A DNA stretch of 64,000 nt from Reinekea forsetii (GTDB lineage Bacteria > Pseudomonadota > Gammaproteobacteria > Pseudomonadales > Natronospirillaceae), in the NCBI RefSeq assembly GCF_018860385.1, contig NZ_JAHKPH010000011.1:124001-188000 (forward strand). The letters are read 5' to 3'. The first letter of the stretch is position 1, and every line of letters begins with the position of its first letter. The notes beneath the pieces are model-generated. The model was given only the letters and a program-made list of their open reading frames with translations, did no database searches and had not been told where the DNA came from. The position numbers were made by a program, and so were the translations under genes. Positions 25,293 through 35,124 of the stretch are shown in pieces.

Positions 25293-28154
25293 TTAAAGTG
25301 AAGCCATTGCTAGGTTGATTTTTTTCTCGAGTCTCAGTTTAGACTCAAGGTAATGCTTTGTTTGTGCCATGCCGTATGGAAGCTTCGCAATGAAGTTTTC
25401 CGATAAAGCTATGTCGGTAATGTATGCAGGATATTTCTTTCCTGAGGCGCGTATTCCTAATATGTAAGATGCCACGGCTGTATAAAGATTATCACCCAGA
25501 ATATTACTGCTAAATTCTTTTTCATTACAGCTGATTACAAACTCATCTGAGCCATTGGAGCTGACATCTACATTGACTTGAATGCTGATGAAATGCCCCT
25601 TGTTGATGAGCCCTTTAACCGGTGTCCTTTGCGCCTTGTATTGACCTTTTTCTGATTTAAATTCGATGCATTGTATTTGCCGTTGCCCTTGGAATTGCTC
25701 TATATCTATACTGCGTTGCCGGTGCTCTGTAATTTTTAAGAATCGGACTAAGGGCGATATCAGGGTAGCGACATTGAAAAATTCGGTATCAAAAACAATC
25801 AAGGAACCTTTTTCATCTATTAGCCGAATAGCCACACGTTGTTCGTGCCGTTCAAATCCAATCGTCATCGCTTGTGGTTTTTGTGCGCTTAGTAGTGGTT
25901 TTAGCCATTTTGTTTTCGCCTGAAAGAGTCTATCTATAATGACAGGATTGTGTGTGGTTTGCTCTTCTCCAAGCTGTTGAATGAGTTCCTTTTCGGTTGA
26001 GAATCGGCGGTAGCTAATAACATTGTTAAACTTTTGAAAGACGAGAAATTCTTCGCTTTCATGATAAATAAATCGAGGCGATGCAGATTTTCTTGATCGA
26101 CACAGCGCATTAATGGCGTCATCGAATAAGTCATTAATTCGCTTGGCGATAGCATGCGGTCGCGTTTCATTATTGCAAACTACATTTAGCTCTGGCTGCG
26201 AGTTGCTGTGTTGCTTATTGATTTTTCCTACTAGAGATCGAATGGCATTCGCGGTTACGTTGTGATCGTCATACCGTTCAACGACGACCTCTCCCCAACT
26301 ATTGACTAGCACCATATCTATACTGATGATTAAGTTTTCTCTTAGCGAGCTAAAATCCATACTGTCGCTGCGCTCAGATATTTTTTGCAACCCGCGTGCC
26401 GATAAATAAGCCAGTGGGTCTCGCCCTAAATTTACAAACAACACGGCCTTAGTAATATGGGCAGGGTGATAGAATCGATCTGGGTTTATTTTGGCCAGTG
26501 GAGTCGGCAAATGCTGGCGCAGTGAAGCTATGGTCATACGAATTTCAAAGTCGCTTATTTTTTCTTTTAGCGGCTGTATTGGAATGTGCAAATGAGCGCT
26601 GAGAAGCCCGTTTAAGTGACACCACAGCAACGTCTCAAGTAATCCTTGAGAATATTTCAATGGCGAAGCTGAATCTATTTCATCAATGGGTTGATTATAG
26701 GCCGCCCACAATGCCGAACCTTTTTGTTTGCTCTCACGTTCATGTAGACGAATTTTTTCATTGGATAAGTCTATGTCTAAGCCAATTTTTATAAAATCAA
26801 TTTTGCCAGGGCGACGATCAAATGCTGCGTGCAACTTTCGACTTAGAATTAATAAATCTCTTTGACTCATGACATGGGCGCTATGGTGCTCTGCGGCAAA
26901 CTCAGTTAAGAATCGATAACTGCGAGTAAGCTCACTGACTAATAATCGGCGTTCATTGATGACAGATTCAATAGACCATTGCCTATGGTTATCTAAATGT
27001 TGGACTGTATGTTTTGTCCATCCCCATGATTGCACTAACACTTCCATCAGCTCTCTGCGCCAGGTTCGAGTTCGAGTGGGCTTTGAGACGTTAATGCCGA
27101 CTTTGAAATAAAAACACCGCCGTAAAAGTTCTAAACGATCTTTTTCACCTCGATCTACTAAGTAAGCCTCAATACGTTGATAAAGCATGACATAGGGATC
27201 AAGGTTATCGAGCGATAAGTTCATTCGGTAAACGGCATTTTTTAAAGAATGTGCCAGGCTGATAACCTTAGGAAATTCCCGTGCATAGATTTCAAGCAAA
27301 ATTAATTTAAGTACAGATTTATAGGGCGCATCGATGGCTTTATAAATTTGCCATAACCCAGCGCCAATAAATTCACCGGCGTCCAGTTTTGATACGCCAC
27401 CAAAATCGGTAACCTCTTTTGTGCTAATGTGGCCATTGTTGACGAGTGTCTTTACAATCCCTTCATGCTCTAATTCTTTGGACGTTGGCACAAACCACCA
27501 GGCAGGCAAGCCGCCTGCGATAAGTTGCGCCGTGCGGTAAAATTCATCTAGCAGCAAAGTGTGAGAAGTTGAACCACAGTTTTCACCGGTAAGGGATTGT
27601 TGCTCGCCACCTTGGAACTTTTGAGCGTTCATTAAGAAAAAGTGCACTTCTAAATTAAAGCCGCTGGCCCAGTGGCTGATCGCTTCGCATTTTTGATTCA
27701 GAAGTTTAATTTTAAATTGACTAAGCTCACTGTCATAACAGAGCCAGATGTCTAAGTCTGAACTTGTCGATTGGCCTATGCTGCCACTTGACCCCATTAA
27801 GTACAAAGCTGAAATTTCAGGACGGCTGACTAATTGAGTTGAAAAAGTTTGCCGAGTCAGTGATTGGGCGGAACGCAACAATGCATCATGAGGTTGGTAA
27901 AAGGCAATACCTCTTGGCATTTCAGTCGCTTCGAGATACCCCGGTAAGCCGCGTTGATGGACATGGAACAGTAGTGGTAACAACTCGAAGCACTGTTGTT
28001 GTTTAAGCTGTAATCCTTCTTTTAAACGCTGCAAACGACCTTCGTTGACTTCATGAAACCGTTTCCGCACTTCGTTTACATGAAGTGCCGATGCTCCGGC
28101 TTTTCCAATAAAGCCAATAGGTGACTGATCATTAAGAAAGTTAGAGTGTTCCAA
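25293..28154 (-). CDS. cyaA: Class I adenylate cyclase
   Basis: A 953-residue enterobacterial-type (class I) adenylate cyclase. The N-terminal catalytic half carries the nucleotidyltransferase signature LYLMGSSGSIGQSTSSDLDI with its Ser and Asp pair, preceded by LLFHVHQRGLPGYLE; the C-terminal half is the regulatory region. No transmembrane segment is seen. cAMP would act through a CRP/Vfr-type regulator not in this window. It is convergent with the Pil-Chp operon. P. aeruginosa Pil-Chp raises cAMP mainly through the class III enzyme CyaB, so this class I enzyme may serve that job here (inference from position). Start ATG fits the family N-terminus loosely. Confidence 0.94.
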   Translation of the reverse strand: MEHSNFLNDQSPIGFIGKAGASALHVNEVRKRFHEVNEGRLQRLKEGLQLKQQQCFELLPLLFHVHQRGLPGYLEATEMPRGIAFYQPHDALLRSAQSLTRQTFSTQLVSRPEISALYLMGSSGSIGQSTSSDLDIWLCYDSELSQFKIKLLNQKCEAISHWASGFNLEVHFFLMNAQKFQGGEQQSLTGENCGSTSHTLLLDEFYRTAQLIAGGLPAWWFVPTSKELEHEGIVKTLVNNGHISTKEVTDFGGVSKLDAGEFIGAGLWQIYKAIDAPYKSVLKLILLEIYAREFPKVISLAHSLKNAVYRMNLSLDNLDPYVMLYQRIEAYLVDRGEKDRLELLRRCFYFKVGINVSKPTRTRTWRRELMEVLVQSWGWTKHTVQHLDNHRQWSIESVINERRLLVSELTRSYRFLTEFAAEHHSAHVMSQRDLLILSRKLHAAFDRRPGKIDFIKIGLDIDLSNEKIRLHERESKQKGSALWAAYNQPIDEIDSASPLKYSQGLLETLLWCHLNGLLSAHLHIPIQPLKEKISDFEIRMTIASLRQHLPTPLAKINPDRFYHPAHITKAVLFVNLGRDPLAYLSARGLQKISERSDSMDFSSLRENLIISIDMVLVNSWGEVVVERYDDHNVTANAIRSLVGKINKQHSNSQPELNVVCNNETRPHAIAKRINDLFDDAINALCRSRKSASPRFIYHESEEFLVFQKFNNVISYRRFSTEKELIQQLGEEQTTHNPVIIDRLFQAKTKWLKPLLSAQKPQAMTIGFERHEQRVAIRLIDEKGSLIVFDTEFFNVATLISPLVRFLKITEHRQRSIDIEQFQGQRQIQCIEFKSEKGQYKAQRTPVKGLINKGHFISIQVNVDVSSNGSDEFVISCNEKEFSSNILGDNLYTAVASYILGIRASGKKYPAYITDIALSENFIAKLPYGMAQTKHYLESKLRLEKKINLAMASL

Positions 28155-28226
28155 GTGCTGTTATCGCCTACTGTTTACTTTTGACTATTATAAGATGAGT
28201 GTAGTCGAAATGGGGTTGGTTGTTTG

Positions 28227-28232
28227 TATAAT
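28227..28232 (+). promoter_or_regulatory. Possible -10 for the two-component operon
   Basis: A perfect TATAAT lies about 100 bp before the response regulator ATG, with a poor -35 (GTCGAA, 17 bp spacing). The leader between 28240 and 28330 shows no clear hairpin. Weak -35 suggests a need for an activator. Confidence 0.35.
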
Positions 28233-28330
28233 ACTTTGTTACAAACCTAATTTTCGAAACAGGGTACCATGAGCAATTCGGGTTTACTCCGCGTGGACGT
28301 TTGTTTTCACTTAAAAAGTAGAATTAGACA

Positions 28331-29056
28331 ATGCAAGAACAACAAAAAAAGCTTTTGATTGTCGATGATGATCAAGAAATATGCGATTTACTGAAAGAAT
28401 ATCTAGAGAAGAATGGTTTTTCTGTCGACGCCGTAGGTGATGGGCAGAAAATGTTCGATCGTTTAAATGCCGATCATTTTGACTTGATAGTTCTTGATAT
28501 AATGTTGCCTGGCGACGATGGATTCTCATTGTGTAAAATGGTGAGAAATAAATCCAATATCCCCATCATTATGTTAACGGCCGGTTCCGATGAAACCGAT
28601 CGAATAATAGGGTTAGAGCTCGGTGCCGATGACTATGTTGGCAAGCCTTTTAATCCCAGAGAATTGCTTGCGCGAATAAAAGCAATTTTAAGACGATTCG
28701 AAGACAATCAGAGTGTGCAGCAGGAAAAACCTGCTCACCAGTTGTTAAAGTTTGGTGATTTTACCTTGAATATAACCAACCGTGAGTTGGTATATAAATC
28801 GGAACCTGCCGAATCATTAAATGGCGCGGATTATAATTTGCTCAGTTTATTTTTGAAAAACCCGGGTCAAGTTCTGAGCCGAGATGATTTATCTCATCAC
28901 TTGAAAGGGCGCGATGCCTCGCCTTTTGATCGTTCGATAGATGTTCAAATTAGTCGGTTACGCAGTCGGTTACGCGATGACGGTAAGTCCCCTCAAATGA
29001 TCAAAACGGTGCGTGGTAAAGGTTACGTGCTAACGGCTACAGTGGAGGCGGGCTAA
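28331..29056 (+). CDS. OmpR-family DNA-binding response regulator
   Basis: A 241-residue regulator. The receiver (about 8-122) has LLIVDDDQEICD, acceptor Asp56 in IVLDIMLPGDDGF, and DDYVGKPFNPREL. The C-terminal winged helix (about 140-238) contains ELVYKSEPAESLNGADYNLL and the recognition helix region RDASPFDRSIDVQISRLR, ending KTVRGKGYVL. It is 3 bp upstream of its sensor kinase. The inducing signal and targets cannot be told from sequence. Confidence 0.93.
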   Translation: MQEQQKKLLIVDDDQEICDLLKEYLEKNGFSVDAVGDGQKMFDRLNADHFDLIVLDIMLPGDDGFSLCKMVRNKSNIPIIMLTAGSDETDRIIGLELGADDYVGKPFNPRELLARIKAILRRFEDNQSVQQEKPAHQLLKFGDFTLNITNRELVYKSEPAESLNGADYNLLSLFLKNPGQVLSRDDLSHHLKGRDASPFDRSIDVQISRLRSRLRDDGKSPQMIKTVRGKGYVLTATVEAG

Positions 29057-29059
29057 ACC

Positions 29060-30508
29060 GTGCTTAAGTTTGGCTCATCCTCACTATATTCACGATTCTT
29101 AGTGTTACTGCTGGCCGGTTTAATGACCGCTTTTTTTGCCAGTAACTACCTATGGATTCATGTTTTAGAGCTCAAAAAAGCCGATGAAGGCCGAGATATG
29201 GCCGTAGATATGGCGGCTTCTGTTGGCCGAACGGTAGAGTTTATTCGAGCGTACCCCAAAGAGTATCGTCATATTATTTTAAACCAAATGCGCGATATAG
29301 GCGGTTCTCGCTTTTTGGTATCAATTAACGAAGAGTTTATTAACGTTAAGCCTATTGCCGAGACTTCGATTAGCACTCAATTTTTAACCGATTTTAATGA
29401 TTCGATCACCAGTACCTTAGGGCAGCGCCTGCGTGAAATGCAGGTGACTTTTGCAGACCCTACGACCTTAAGCGTTTATAAAAACGATATTAAGCTGATA
29501 GATTTGCCGCCGCGATGGGCTCAAAACTCTCTCATTCGCGAACCTGATGTTGCTCCGGTTTTAGTCGCGCAGATGCCACTCGGCGGCGGAGAATGGTTAT
29601 ATTTAGCCGGACTGTTGCCTGATCCTTATTATTTATCGGATGTGCGCGGCTTGAGTAATGAGCAGTTATCTTTTTTAGTGATTACCTTGTTGGTCTTGGT
29701 GGTCATCAGTTGGCTATTGGTTAAGTGGCTCACCGCGCCGTTAACCAATTTATCAAAGGCGGCGCGCCATCTTGGTACAGATATCGAATACGATTTAAAA
29801 CCGCTTATGCTCAAAGGCTCAAAAGAAGTTCGGCAAACGGCTTCTGCGTTTAATTTTATGCAAGAGCGAATCATTCGTTTTATTGAAAATCGGGAACGGA
29901 TGTTTTCAGCCATTTCTCATGATTTAAAAACACCCATCACTCGCCTAAGGCTGAGAGCCGAATTGATGGAAGAGTCGGATATCCAAGAAAAGATGATTCG
30001 CGACTTAGATGAGTTAGAGGCATTGGTAAAAGGCGCGTTAGACCTCGGAAAAAGCACCGATTTGCATGAGGCAACACACCCCATAGATGTGAACCAATTG
30101 CTCAATACCCTAAAAGAAGAATGTAAGTTAATGGGGTCTGAAATTGAGGTGAAAGGGCTGGCGAAGCGCACATTCTTCGGCAAGCCTTTGGCGTTAAAGC
30201 GCTGTCTATCGAATCTGATTCACAATGGCATTTTCTATGGCTCTAAGGTTAGGGTCGATGTGGTAGATTCACGTCATGAATTGAAAATTTATATTGTAGA
30301 TAATGGTCCGGGCATCCCTGAAGATCATCTTGAAAAGGTATTTGAGCCATACGTAAGATTAGAGGCTTCGCGGAACCGAAACACGGGCGGTGCGGGGTTA
30401 GGTTTAAGTATCGCTCGTAATATCGCCCATGGTTTAGGTGGCCAATTACGATTAAGAAACCGCATTGGTTTTGGTTTGGAAGCCGCCGTGATTCTACCCA
30501 GAATTTAA
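29060..30508 (+). CDS. EnvZ-type sensor histidine kinase
   Basis: A 482-residue inner-membrane kinase. TM1 is about residues 11-32 and TM2 about 196-217, enclosing a periplasmic sensor of some 165 residues. A HAMP domain follows, then the H-box FSAISHDLKTPITRLRLRAE with His287, N-box CLSNLIHNGIFYG, G1 VDNGPGIPEDH and G2 GGAGLGLSIARNIAHGLGG. The start is GTG at 29060, 3 bp after the regulator stop, with GGAGG 12 nt upstream. It belongs to the OmpR-partner class; the ligand is unknown. Confidence 0.92.
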   Translation: MLKFGSSSLYSRFLVLLLAGLMTAFFASNYLWIHVLELKKADEGRDMAVDMAASVGRTVEFIRAYPKEYRHIILNQMRDIGGSRFLVSINEEFINVKPIAETSISTQFLTDFNDSITSTLGQRLREMQVTFADPTTLSVYKNDIKLIDLPPRWAQNSLIREPDVAPVLVAQMPLGGGEWLYLAGLLPDPYYLSDVRGLSNEQLSFLVITLLVLVVISWLLVKWLTAPLTNLSKAARHLGTDIEYDLKPLMLKGSKEVRQTASAFNFMQERIIRFIENRERMFSAISHDLKTPITRLRLRAELMEESDIQEKMIRDLDELEALVKGALDLGKSTDLHEATHPIDVNQLLNTLKEECKLMGSEIEVKGLAKRTFFGKPLALKRCLSNLIHNGIFYGSKVRVDVVDSRHELKIYIVDNGPGIPEDHLEKVFEPYVRLEASRNRNTGGAGLGLSIARNIAHGLGGQLRLRNRIGFGLEAAVILPRI

Positions 30509-30609
30509 TGTGCGTTTATCGCCTATAACGACTAGTATTTCGGCAATAGATTGGTATAGTTGAAAAAACTGTTCAATTGGTCAAATTAGTCAAAAAATAG
30601 GAAAATTAT

Positions 30610-31320
30610 ATGTCTACTCCTCATATCAGCGCAGCAAAAGGTGATTTCGCTGAAACCGTTCTGATGCCGGGTGATCCGCTTCGTGCAAAGCATATTGCAG
30701 AAACTTACCTAACCAACGTTGTTGAGGTTAATAACGTTCGTGGCATGCTTGGTTTTACGGGTGAATACAAAGGTAAGCGCTTGTCAGTCATGGGCTCTGG
30801 TATGGGTATACCTTCCATGTCTATTTACGCTAAAGAGCTTATAACTGAGTTTGGTGTTAAAAACATCATCCGTGTCGGTACTTGTGGAGCCTTGGCCGAC
30901 GATGTAAATTTACGTGACGTCATTATTGCTATTGGTGCCAGTACCGATTCAGTCGTTAACCGAAACCGCATGTTAGGGTTCGATTTCAGTGCAACTGCAA
31001 GTTATGAGTTGTTGGAAGCGGCGGTAAATTCTGCTCGTGATGCAAATATTCCTGTTCGAGTGGGTAACATCTTCTCTTCCGATCTGTTCTATCACCCGGT
31101 TGATAACGTGATGGATCGTTTAGCTGGCATGGGTATTTTGGCGGTAGATATGGAAGCGGCGGGTCTTTATGGTGTGGCGGCTGAGTTTGGTGCGAATGCT
31201 TTAACCGTGCTTACCGTGAGCGATCATATTCCACGTGGTGAAGCAGCGACTCCTGAAGAGCGTCAATCATCATTCAACGATATGATTATCTTAACGCTAG
31301 ATGCGGCGATCACACTGTAA
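30610..31320 (+). CDS. deoD: Purine nucleoside phosphorylase, DeoD type
   Basis: A 236-residue hexameric-type phosphorylase that splits purine (deoxy)nucleosides with phosphate. Diagnostic segments are [57 protein letters not shown] and [11 protein letters not shown] (catalytic Asp). Length matches E. coli DeoD (239). It has an AGGAAA ribosome site and lies 10 bp before cdd; together they form a nucleoside salvage pair. Confidence 0.97.
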   Translation: MSTPHISAAKGDFAETVLMPGDPLRAKHIAETYLTNVVEVNNVRGMLGFTGEYKGKRLSVMGSGMGIPSMSIYAKELITEFGVKNIIRVGTCGALADDVNLRDVIIAIGASTDSVVNRNRMLGFDFSATASYELLEAAVNSARDANIPVRVGNIFSSDLFYHPVDNVMDRLAGMGILAVDMEAAGLYGVAAEFGANALTVLTVSDHIPRGEAATPEERQSSFNDMIILTLDAAITL

Positions 31321-31329
31321 GGGATCATT

Positions 31330-31725
31330 ATGAGCACAGAGCAAACACTTTTGCCACTGGCTAAACAGGCGGCAGAACGAGCCTATACGCCTTACAGTAA
31401 ATTCTCTGTCGGTGCGGCAATTACGACCAAGCAAGGTGACACGATTTTAGGGTGTAATGTTGAAAATGCAGCTTACCCCGTTACCTTATGTGCGGAACGC
31501 AATGCTATAACCACCGCTGTAGTTAATGGTGCTAGACCAGGAGACATTACAGAAGTCGTGATTTTTGTCGATACCGATGAAGTTGTGTCACCTTGCGGTG
31601 CGTGTCGCCAAGTCATGAGTGAATTCATGTCGCAACAAGCTAAGGTGACATCTTTTAATGGTAAAGGTCAGTCAAAAACTTGGACTGTAGCCGAGCTTTT
31701 ACCTGACAGCTTCACCTTACTATAA
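31330..31725 (+). CDS. cdd: Cytidine deaminase, short tetrameric type
   Basis: A 131-residue zinc deaminase that converts cytidine and deoxycytidine to uridine forms. Zinc and catalytic motifs are CAE in VTLCAERNAI and PCGAC in VSPCGACRQVMSEF, with substrate residues in GCNVENAAYP. Its size matches the Bacillus-type tetrameric enzyme rather than the longer E. coli dimer. The 3' end overlaps the convergent TrmB-like gene by 6 bp. Confidence 0.96.
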   Translation: MSTEQTLLPLAKQAAERAYTPYSKFSVGAAITTKQGDTILGCNVENAAYPVTLCAERNAITTAVVNGARPGDITEVVIFVDTDEVVSPCGACRQVMSEFMSQQAKVTSFNGKGQSKTWTVAELLPDSFTLL

Positions 31726-32466
31726 CGTTTGCCAAAGGGTGTTAAAAATCACCTGATGCGTATTGGCAATTGTCGGCGACTGGATAACCACTGCAGTTGG
31801 AAGGTCGCCATCGCTCAAGCTGATGAGTGCAACTTTGGGTGGGTAAATAGCAATATATGAGCCCGCATTTTCACTGGATTTCTCATCAATCCATTTTCGA
31901 TCCGCAAGCGGCGCATCTCGACCGCCTTCTCCGATAGCAATTACTTTCACGTTGATACCCAACTTAACCCGCGCACGCGTATAGTTCGGAAACGGTCGAT
32001 ATAGGTGGCGTCGTATGGCTTTAGCGGAATAAACGCAGTAAGTTTTGTCTGGCTGTTCGCTGACGGTGCTTAGAATGTCTTTTAAAACAAACTCAATGCC
32101 ATCGTCACCTTCGTAGTAATGAACATCGGCATTCCCGGTAATGGGCTGCAAGTGCGAAAGCTGCGGGATGACTTTGTCTTCTAATAGCTCCATGGCTTCA
32201 GAAACTTGATTCTGATGGTTTAAAGCCAATTCTTTTAATCGTGATGGCGGCTCAGCACGAAAGTGCCGACGCTTTCCCTTTGGAAAATAGCTGACCACAC
32301 CCTTATTCTGCATGCGCTTCAACAGTTCGTGGGTTGTTCCTCGGTTAATACCTGAGCGGTCAGCGACATCACGGATAGAAGCAGGACCTGATTCCAAAAG
32401 TGCTAAGTAAATGCGTGTTTCACGAGGCTCTAAGCCGAATACGCGTAAAACTTCGGCGGTATTCAT
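31720..32466 (-). CDS. TrmB-family helix-turn-helix regulator
   Basis: A 248-residue regulator. The N-terminal TrmB-type winged helix (about 5-75) reads LEPRETRIYLALLESGPASI, then RDVADRSGINRGTTHELLKR and a wing with GVVSYFPKGKRRHFRAE. The remaining about 150 residues hold a helical linker and a possible effector domain containing VHYYEGDDGIEFVLKDIL. The family is common in Archaea, where it binds sugars, and is scattered in bacteria. Start overlaps the flavin reductase stop as ATGA, so the two are translationally coupled. Its target is unknown; regulation of the neighbouring reductase is only a guess. Confidence 0.8.
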   Translation of the reverse strand: MNTAEVLRVFGLEPRETRIYLALLESGPASIRDVADRSGINRGTTHELLKRMQNKGVVSYFPKGKRRHFRAEPPSRLKELALNHQNQVSEAMELLEDKVIPQLSHLQPITGNADVHYYEGDDGIEFVLKDILSTVSEQPDKTYCVYSAKAIRRHLYRPFPNYTRARVKLGINVKVIAIGEGGRDAPLADRKWIDEKSSENAGSYIAIYPPKVALISLSDGDLPTAVVIQSPTIANTHQVIFNTLWQTL

Positions 32467-33209
32467 GATGGCTCCCGTGGGGCAAAATCAAACACGTCAC
32501 TTAGAATGTGCTGATCTCGGCAGCCTTTTTCAATCAAAGAATCAAACAGCGTATACACCATTTTAGGCGAGCCGCAGATTATAGCTTGTGCCGTTTTTAA
32601 GGCCGACTGCTCAGACAAAATACTGTGCAGTAACATCTGGTGATTGTCTTCCCAATGGCTGTGTTCGGAGATAAGCGCCGCTAAATGAATATTTGGGTGT
32701 TGATCGGCCCAAGCTTCGGCTTTTTCGAGCATGTACAGTTGGCTAAGTTTGTAACTTGCCCAATAAATATGAATTTGACGATTACAATGACGATCGATGC
32801 AATCTTCTACAATCGACTTCACTTGGCTAAAGCCAGTGCCAGAAGCGATAAGCAGTAATGGGCTTTGTTCGGTTGGAAGCGTGGGTAAAATACAACGCCC
32901 GGCGGCGGGTGCTAATTCTACGGAACCATGCTGGCGCAAATGTTCGATGAGTTGATCGTTAGTTTCTGTGCCGCCTTGAACGTGCAGCTCTATACAAGGG
33001 CTGTTAGGCGCTGAAGCAATGGTGAAATATAGATATTGATAACCATCTATAAGCAGCTCGGTAAACTGCCCAGCTTCGAATGGGTAAGGCTCAAGGGGTT
33101 TAAGTAATACTTGCCAGACTTTACCGCTCATAAGTTTAAGATCATGAACGGTCGCAATCGTCGAATTAGGCAACAGGCTTCTCCAGTCGGTATTGTACAA
33201 TGTTGCCAT
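32463..33209 (-). CDS. fre: NAD(P)H-flavin reductase, Fre-like
   Basis: A 248-residue ferredoxin-NADP reductase-fold protein. An N-terminal flavin-binding barrel with QVLLKPLEPYPFEAGQFTEL and YFTIASAPNSPCIELHVQ precedes an NAD(P)-binding domain with LLIASGTGFSQVKSIVEDCI and AIICGSPKMVYTLFDSL. There is no 2Fe-2S domain, matching E. coli Fre (233 aa). It lies downstream of ubiD, as fre does in E. coli, where reduced FMN supply may support the UbiD/UbiX step. It overlaps the TrmB-like gene by 4 bp. Confidence 0.85.
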   Translation of the reverse strand: MATLYNTDWRSLLPNSTIATVHDLKLMSGKVWQVLLKPLEPYPFEAGQFTELLIDGYQYLYFTIASAPNSPCIELHVQGGTETNDQLIEHLRQHGSVELAPAAGRCILPTLPTEQSPLLLIASGTGFSQVKSIVEDCIDRHCNRQIHIYWASYKLSQLYMLEKAEAWADQHPNIHLAALISEHSHWEDNHQMLLHSILSEQSALKTAQAIICGSPKMVYTLFDSLIEKGCRDQHILSDVFDFAPREPS

Positions 33210-33245
33210 TATACAAAGTTCGAATCAGAAGGCGATGCCCTTAGC

Positions 33246-33485
33246 TTAAGATTGTGGCACAGGTCGTCGGTATAAGACGTAGATGTGGTAAATATTAATA
33301 AGCACAATAAAACCATTGAGCGCAAAAACAGGCCAAGCTGAAATAATAAAGCCATAGCTTGCAAACATGCCTGCACCGAGCATGTTAATCCAACGCAGAC
33401 GTTTTATGTCTGACATTGTGAGCGACACTGCAATAATAAGCGACCCTAAATACCCATACCAGTCGATTAATGTAATTGATTCCAT
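33246..33485 (-). CDS. Small inner-membrane protein, YgjV-like
   Basis: A 79-residue protein with two to three predicted membrane segments: about 8-26 (WYGYLGSLIIAVSLTMSDI), 32-50 and 54-74 (FALNGFIVLINIYHIYVLY). The sequence resembles small Imp-YgjV-type membrane proteins but the assignment is tentative and no function is known. It has a good AGGT ribosome site and lies between ubiD and fre in the same direction, 36 bp before fre. Confidence 0.7.
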   Translation of the reverse strand: MESITLIDWYGYLGSLIIAVSLTMSDIKRLRWINMLGAGMFASYGFIISAWPVFALNGFIVLINIYHIYVLYRRPVPQS

Positions 33486-33588
33486 AACACCTAAAACTCT
33501 ATTTGACCTGTTGGTCAGAAATTATAGTCAGGTGCAGAAAAATAGCCACAATTAATTGACCTTGTGTGCAAAAAATAGAACCAGCTCT

Positions 33589-35055
33589 CTAAATGTCACC
33601 CAATTCGCGCATGATTTCGTCAACCCTAGCTACTGTCGCTGGGTCTTTCACAATTGGACGCCCCCATTCTCGGTCCGTTTCGCCGGGCCATTTATTCGTT
33701 GCATCCATGCCCATTTTAGAGCCTAGCCCTGAGACCGGGCTGGCGAAGTCCAAATAATCGATTGGCGTATTATCTATCAACGTAGTGTCTCTAGTTGGGT
33801 CCATGCGGGTTGTAATGGCCCAAATAACGTCGTTCCAGTCTCTTGGGTTTACATCTTCATCAACGACAATGACAAATTTGGTGTACATAAATTGCCGCAA
33901 AAATGACCAAGTGCCTAACATGACGCGTTTTGCATGCCCAGGGTACTGCTTCTTAATACTGATCACCGCCATGCGGTACGAGCAGCCTTCTGGCGGTAAG
34001 TAAAAATCGATAATTTCAGGAAACTGCTTTTGAAGAATAGGCACAAAGACTTCGTTCAATGCTACCCCTAAAACGGCCGGCTCATCTGGTGGTCTGCCGG
34101 TATAGGTACTGTGATATATCGGGTCGTCTCGGTGCGTGATGCACTCTACGGTAAAGACGGGAAACTCATCAACTTCATTGTAGTAACCCGTGTGATCGCC
34201 ATAAGGTCCTTCAGGGGCCGTCTCGCCTGGGTAAATATAGCCTTCGAGTATTATTTCAGCACTGGCCGGTACTTTTAAATCATGAAGTTTGCATTTCACT
34301 AATTCGGTTTTGCTGTCTCGTAAAAGCCCTGCAAAAGCGTATTCCGATAAGGTGTCGGGCACTGGGGTAACCGCTCCCAAGATGGTCGCAGGGTCGGCTC
34401 CCAGAGCAACAGCGACAGGAAAAGGCTCGCCAGGGTGCTCTTGTTGCCAGGCTTGATAATCTAATGCCCCGCCGCGATGCGATAACCAGCGCATGATGAG
34501 TTTGTTTTTTCCAATGACCTGTTGGCGATAAATGCCAAGGTTCGTTCGGCCGCCTTGTGGACCTTGGGTTATGACAAGTGGCCATGTGACCAGTGGCGCG
34601 GCATCTTCTGGCCAACATGTCCAAACGGGAAGTGTTCCTAAATCTACATCAGGGCCTTCAATGATGTTTTCTTGGCAAGGTCCTTTCTTAAGTGTTTTGG
34701 GCGCCATGCTGAGCACCTTTTTCAACAAAGGTACTTTTTGCCAAGCGTCTTTTAAGCCGGCTGGTGGCTCGGGCTCTTTTAAATAAGCCAGTAGCTTTCC
34801 GATTTCACGTAGCTCTTGAGTTGATTCAGCGCCCATGCCTAATGCCACACGTTCTGGCGTTCCGAACAAGTTGCCAAGTACAGGCATGGAGTGGTTTGTT
34901 GGGTTTTCGAAGAGTAGGGCCGGACCTTTTTGTCTTAATACTCGATCACACAGTTCTGTCATTTCTAGATGTGGATCAACAGACGTTTTTATGCGCTTTA
35001 ATTCACCACGCTGCTCTAAAACATTAATAAAATCACGTAGATCGGTATATTTCAT
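33589..35055 (-). CDS. ubiD: 4-hydroxy-3-polyprenylbenzoate decarboxylase UbiD
   Basis: A 488-residue prenylated-FMN decarboxylase of ubiquinone synthesis. The N-terminus [20 protein letters not shown] matches the E. coli protein, and further conserved stretches are [38 protein letters not shown] (with the active-site Glu region), and [17 protein letters not shown] at 35055 is chosen over an in-frame TTG at 35070. Lies 69 bp after the DUF971 gene and upstream of a Fre-like gene; UbiD needs prenylated FMN made by UbiX, which is not in this window. Confidence 0.97.
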   Translation of the reverse strand: MKYTDLRDFINVLEQRGELKRIKTSVDPHLEMTELCDRVLRQKGPALLFENPTNHSMPVLGNLFGTPERVALGMGAESTQELREIGKLLAYLKEPEPPAGLKDAWQKVPLLKKVLSMAPKTLKKGPCQENIIEGPDVDLGTLPVWTCWPEDAAPLVTWPLVITQGPQGGRTNLGIYRQQVIGKNKLIMRWLSHRGGALDYQAWQQEHPGEPFPVAVALGADPATILGAVTPVPDTLSEYAFAGLLRDSKTELVKCKLHDLKVPASAEIILEGYIYPGETAPEGPYGDHTGYYNEVDEFPVFTVECITHRDDPIYHSTYTGRPPDEPAVLGVALNEVFVPILQKQFPEIIDFYLPPEGCSYRMAVISIKKQYPGHAKRVMLGTWSFLRQFMYTKFVIVVDEDVNPRDWNDVIWAITTRMDPTRDTTLIDNTPIDYLDFASPVSGLGSKMGMDATNKWPGETDREWGRPIVKDPATVARVDEIMRELGDI

Positions 35056-35124
35056 GAAAGGTGTACTCAAAGAGATTGCGTTAATGGTAAATCAAGCGAA
35101 TCAAAACCCCAAGGCAGATTAGGC

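Noticed and set aside
25262-25330. Terminator after chpC
   Set aside because: AACCT and AGGTT can pair ahead of a T-run, but the stem is 5 bp with a loop over 20 nt; too weak to call.
33560-33588. Terminator after ubiD
   Set aside because: A short imperfect stem before six T on the minus strand is present, but the stem has only about four pairs including a wobble.
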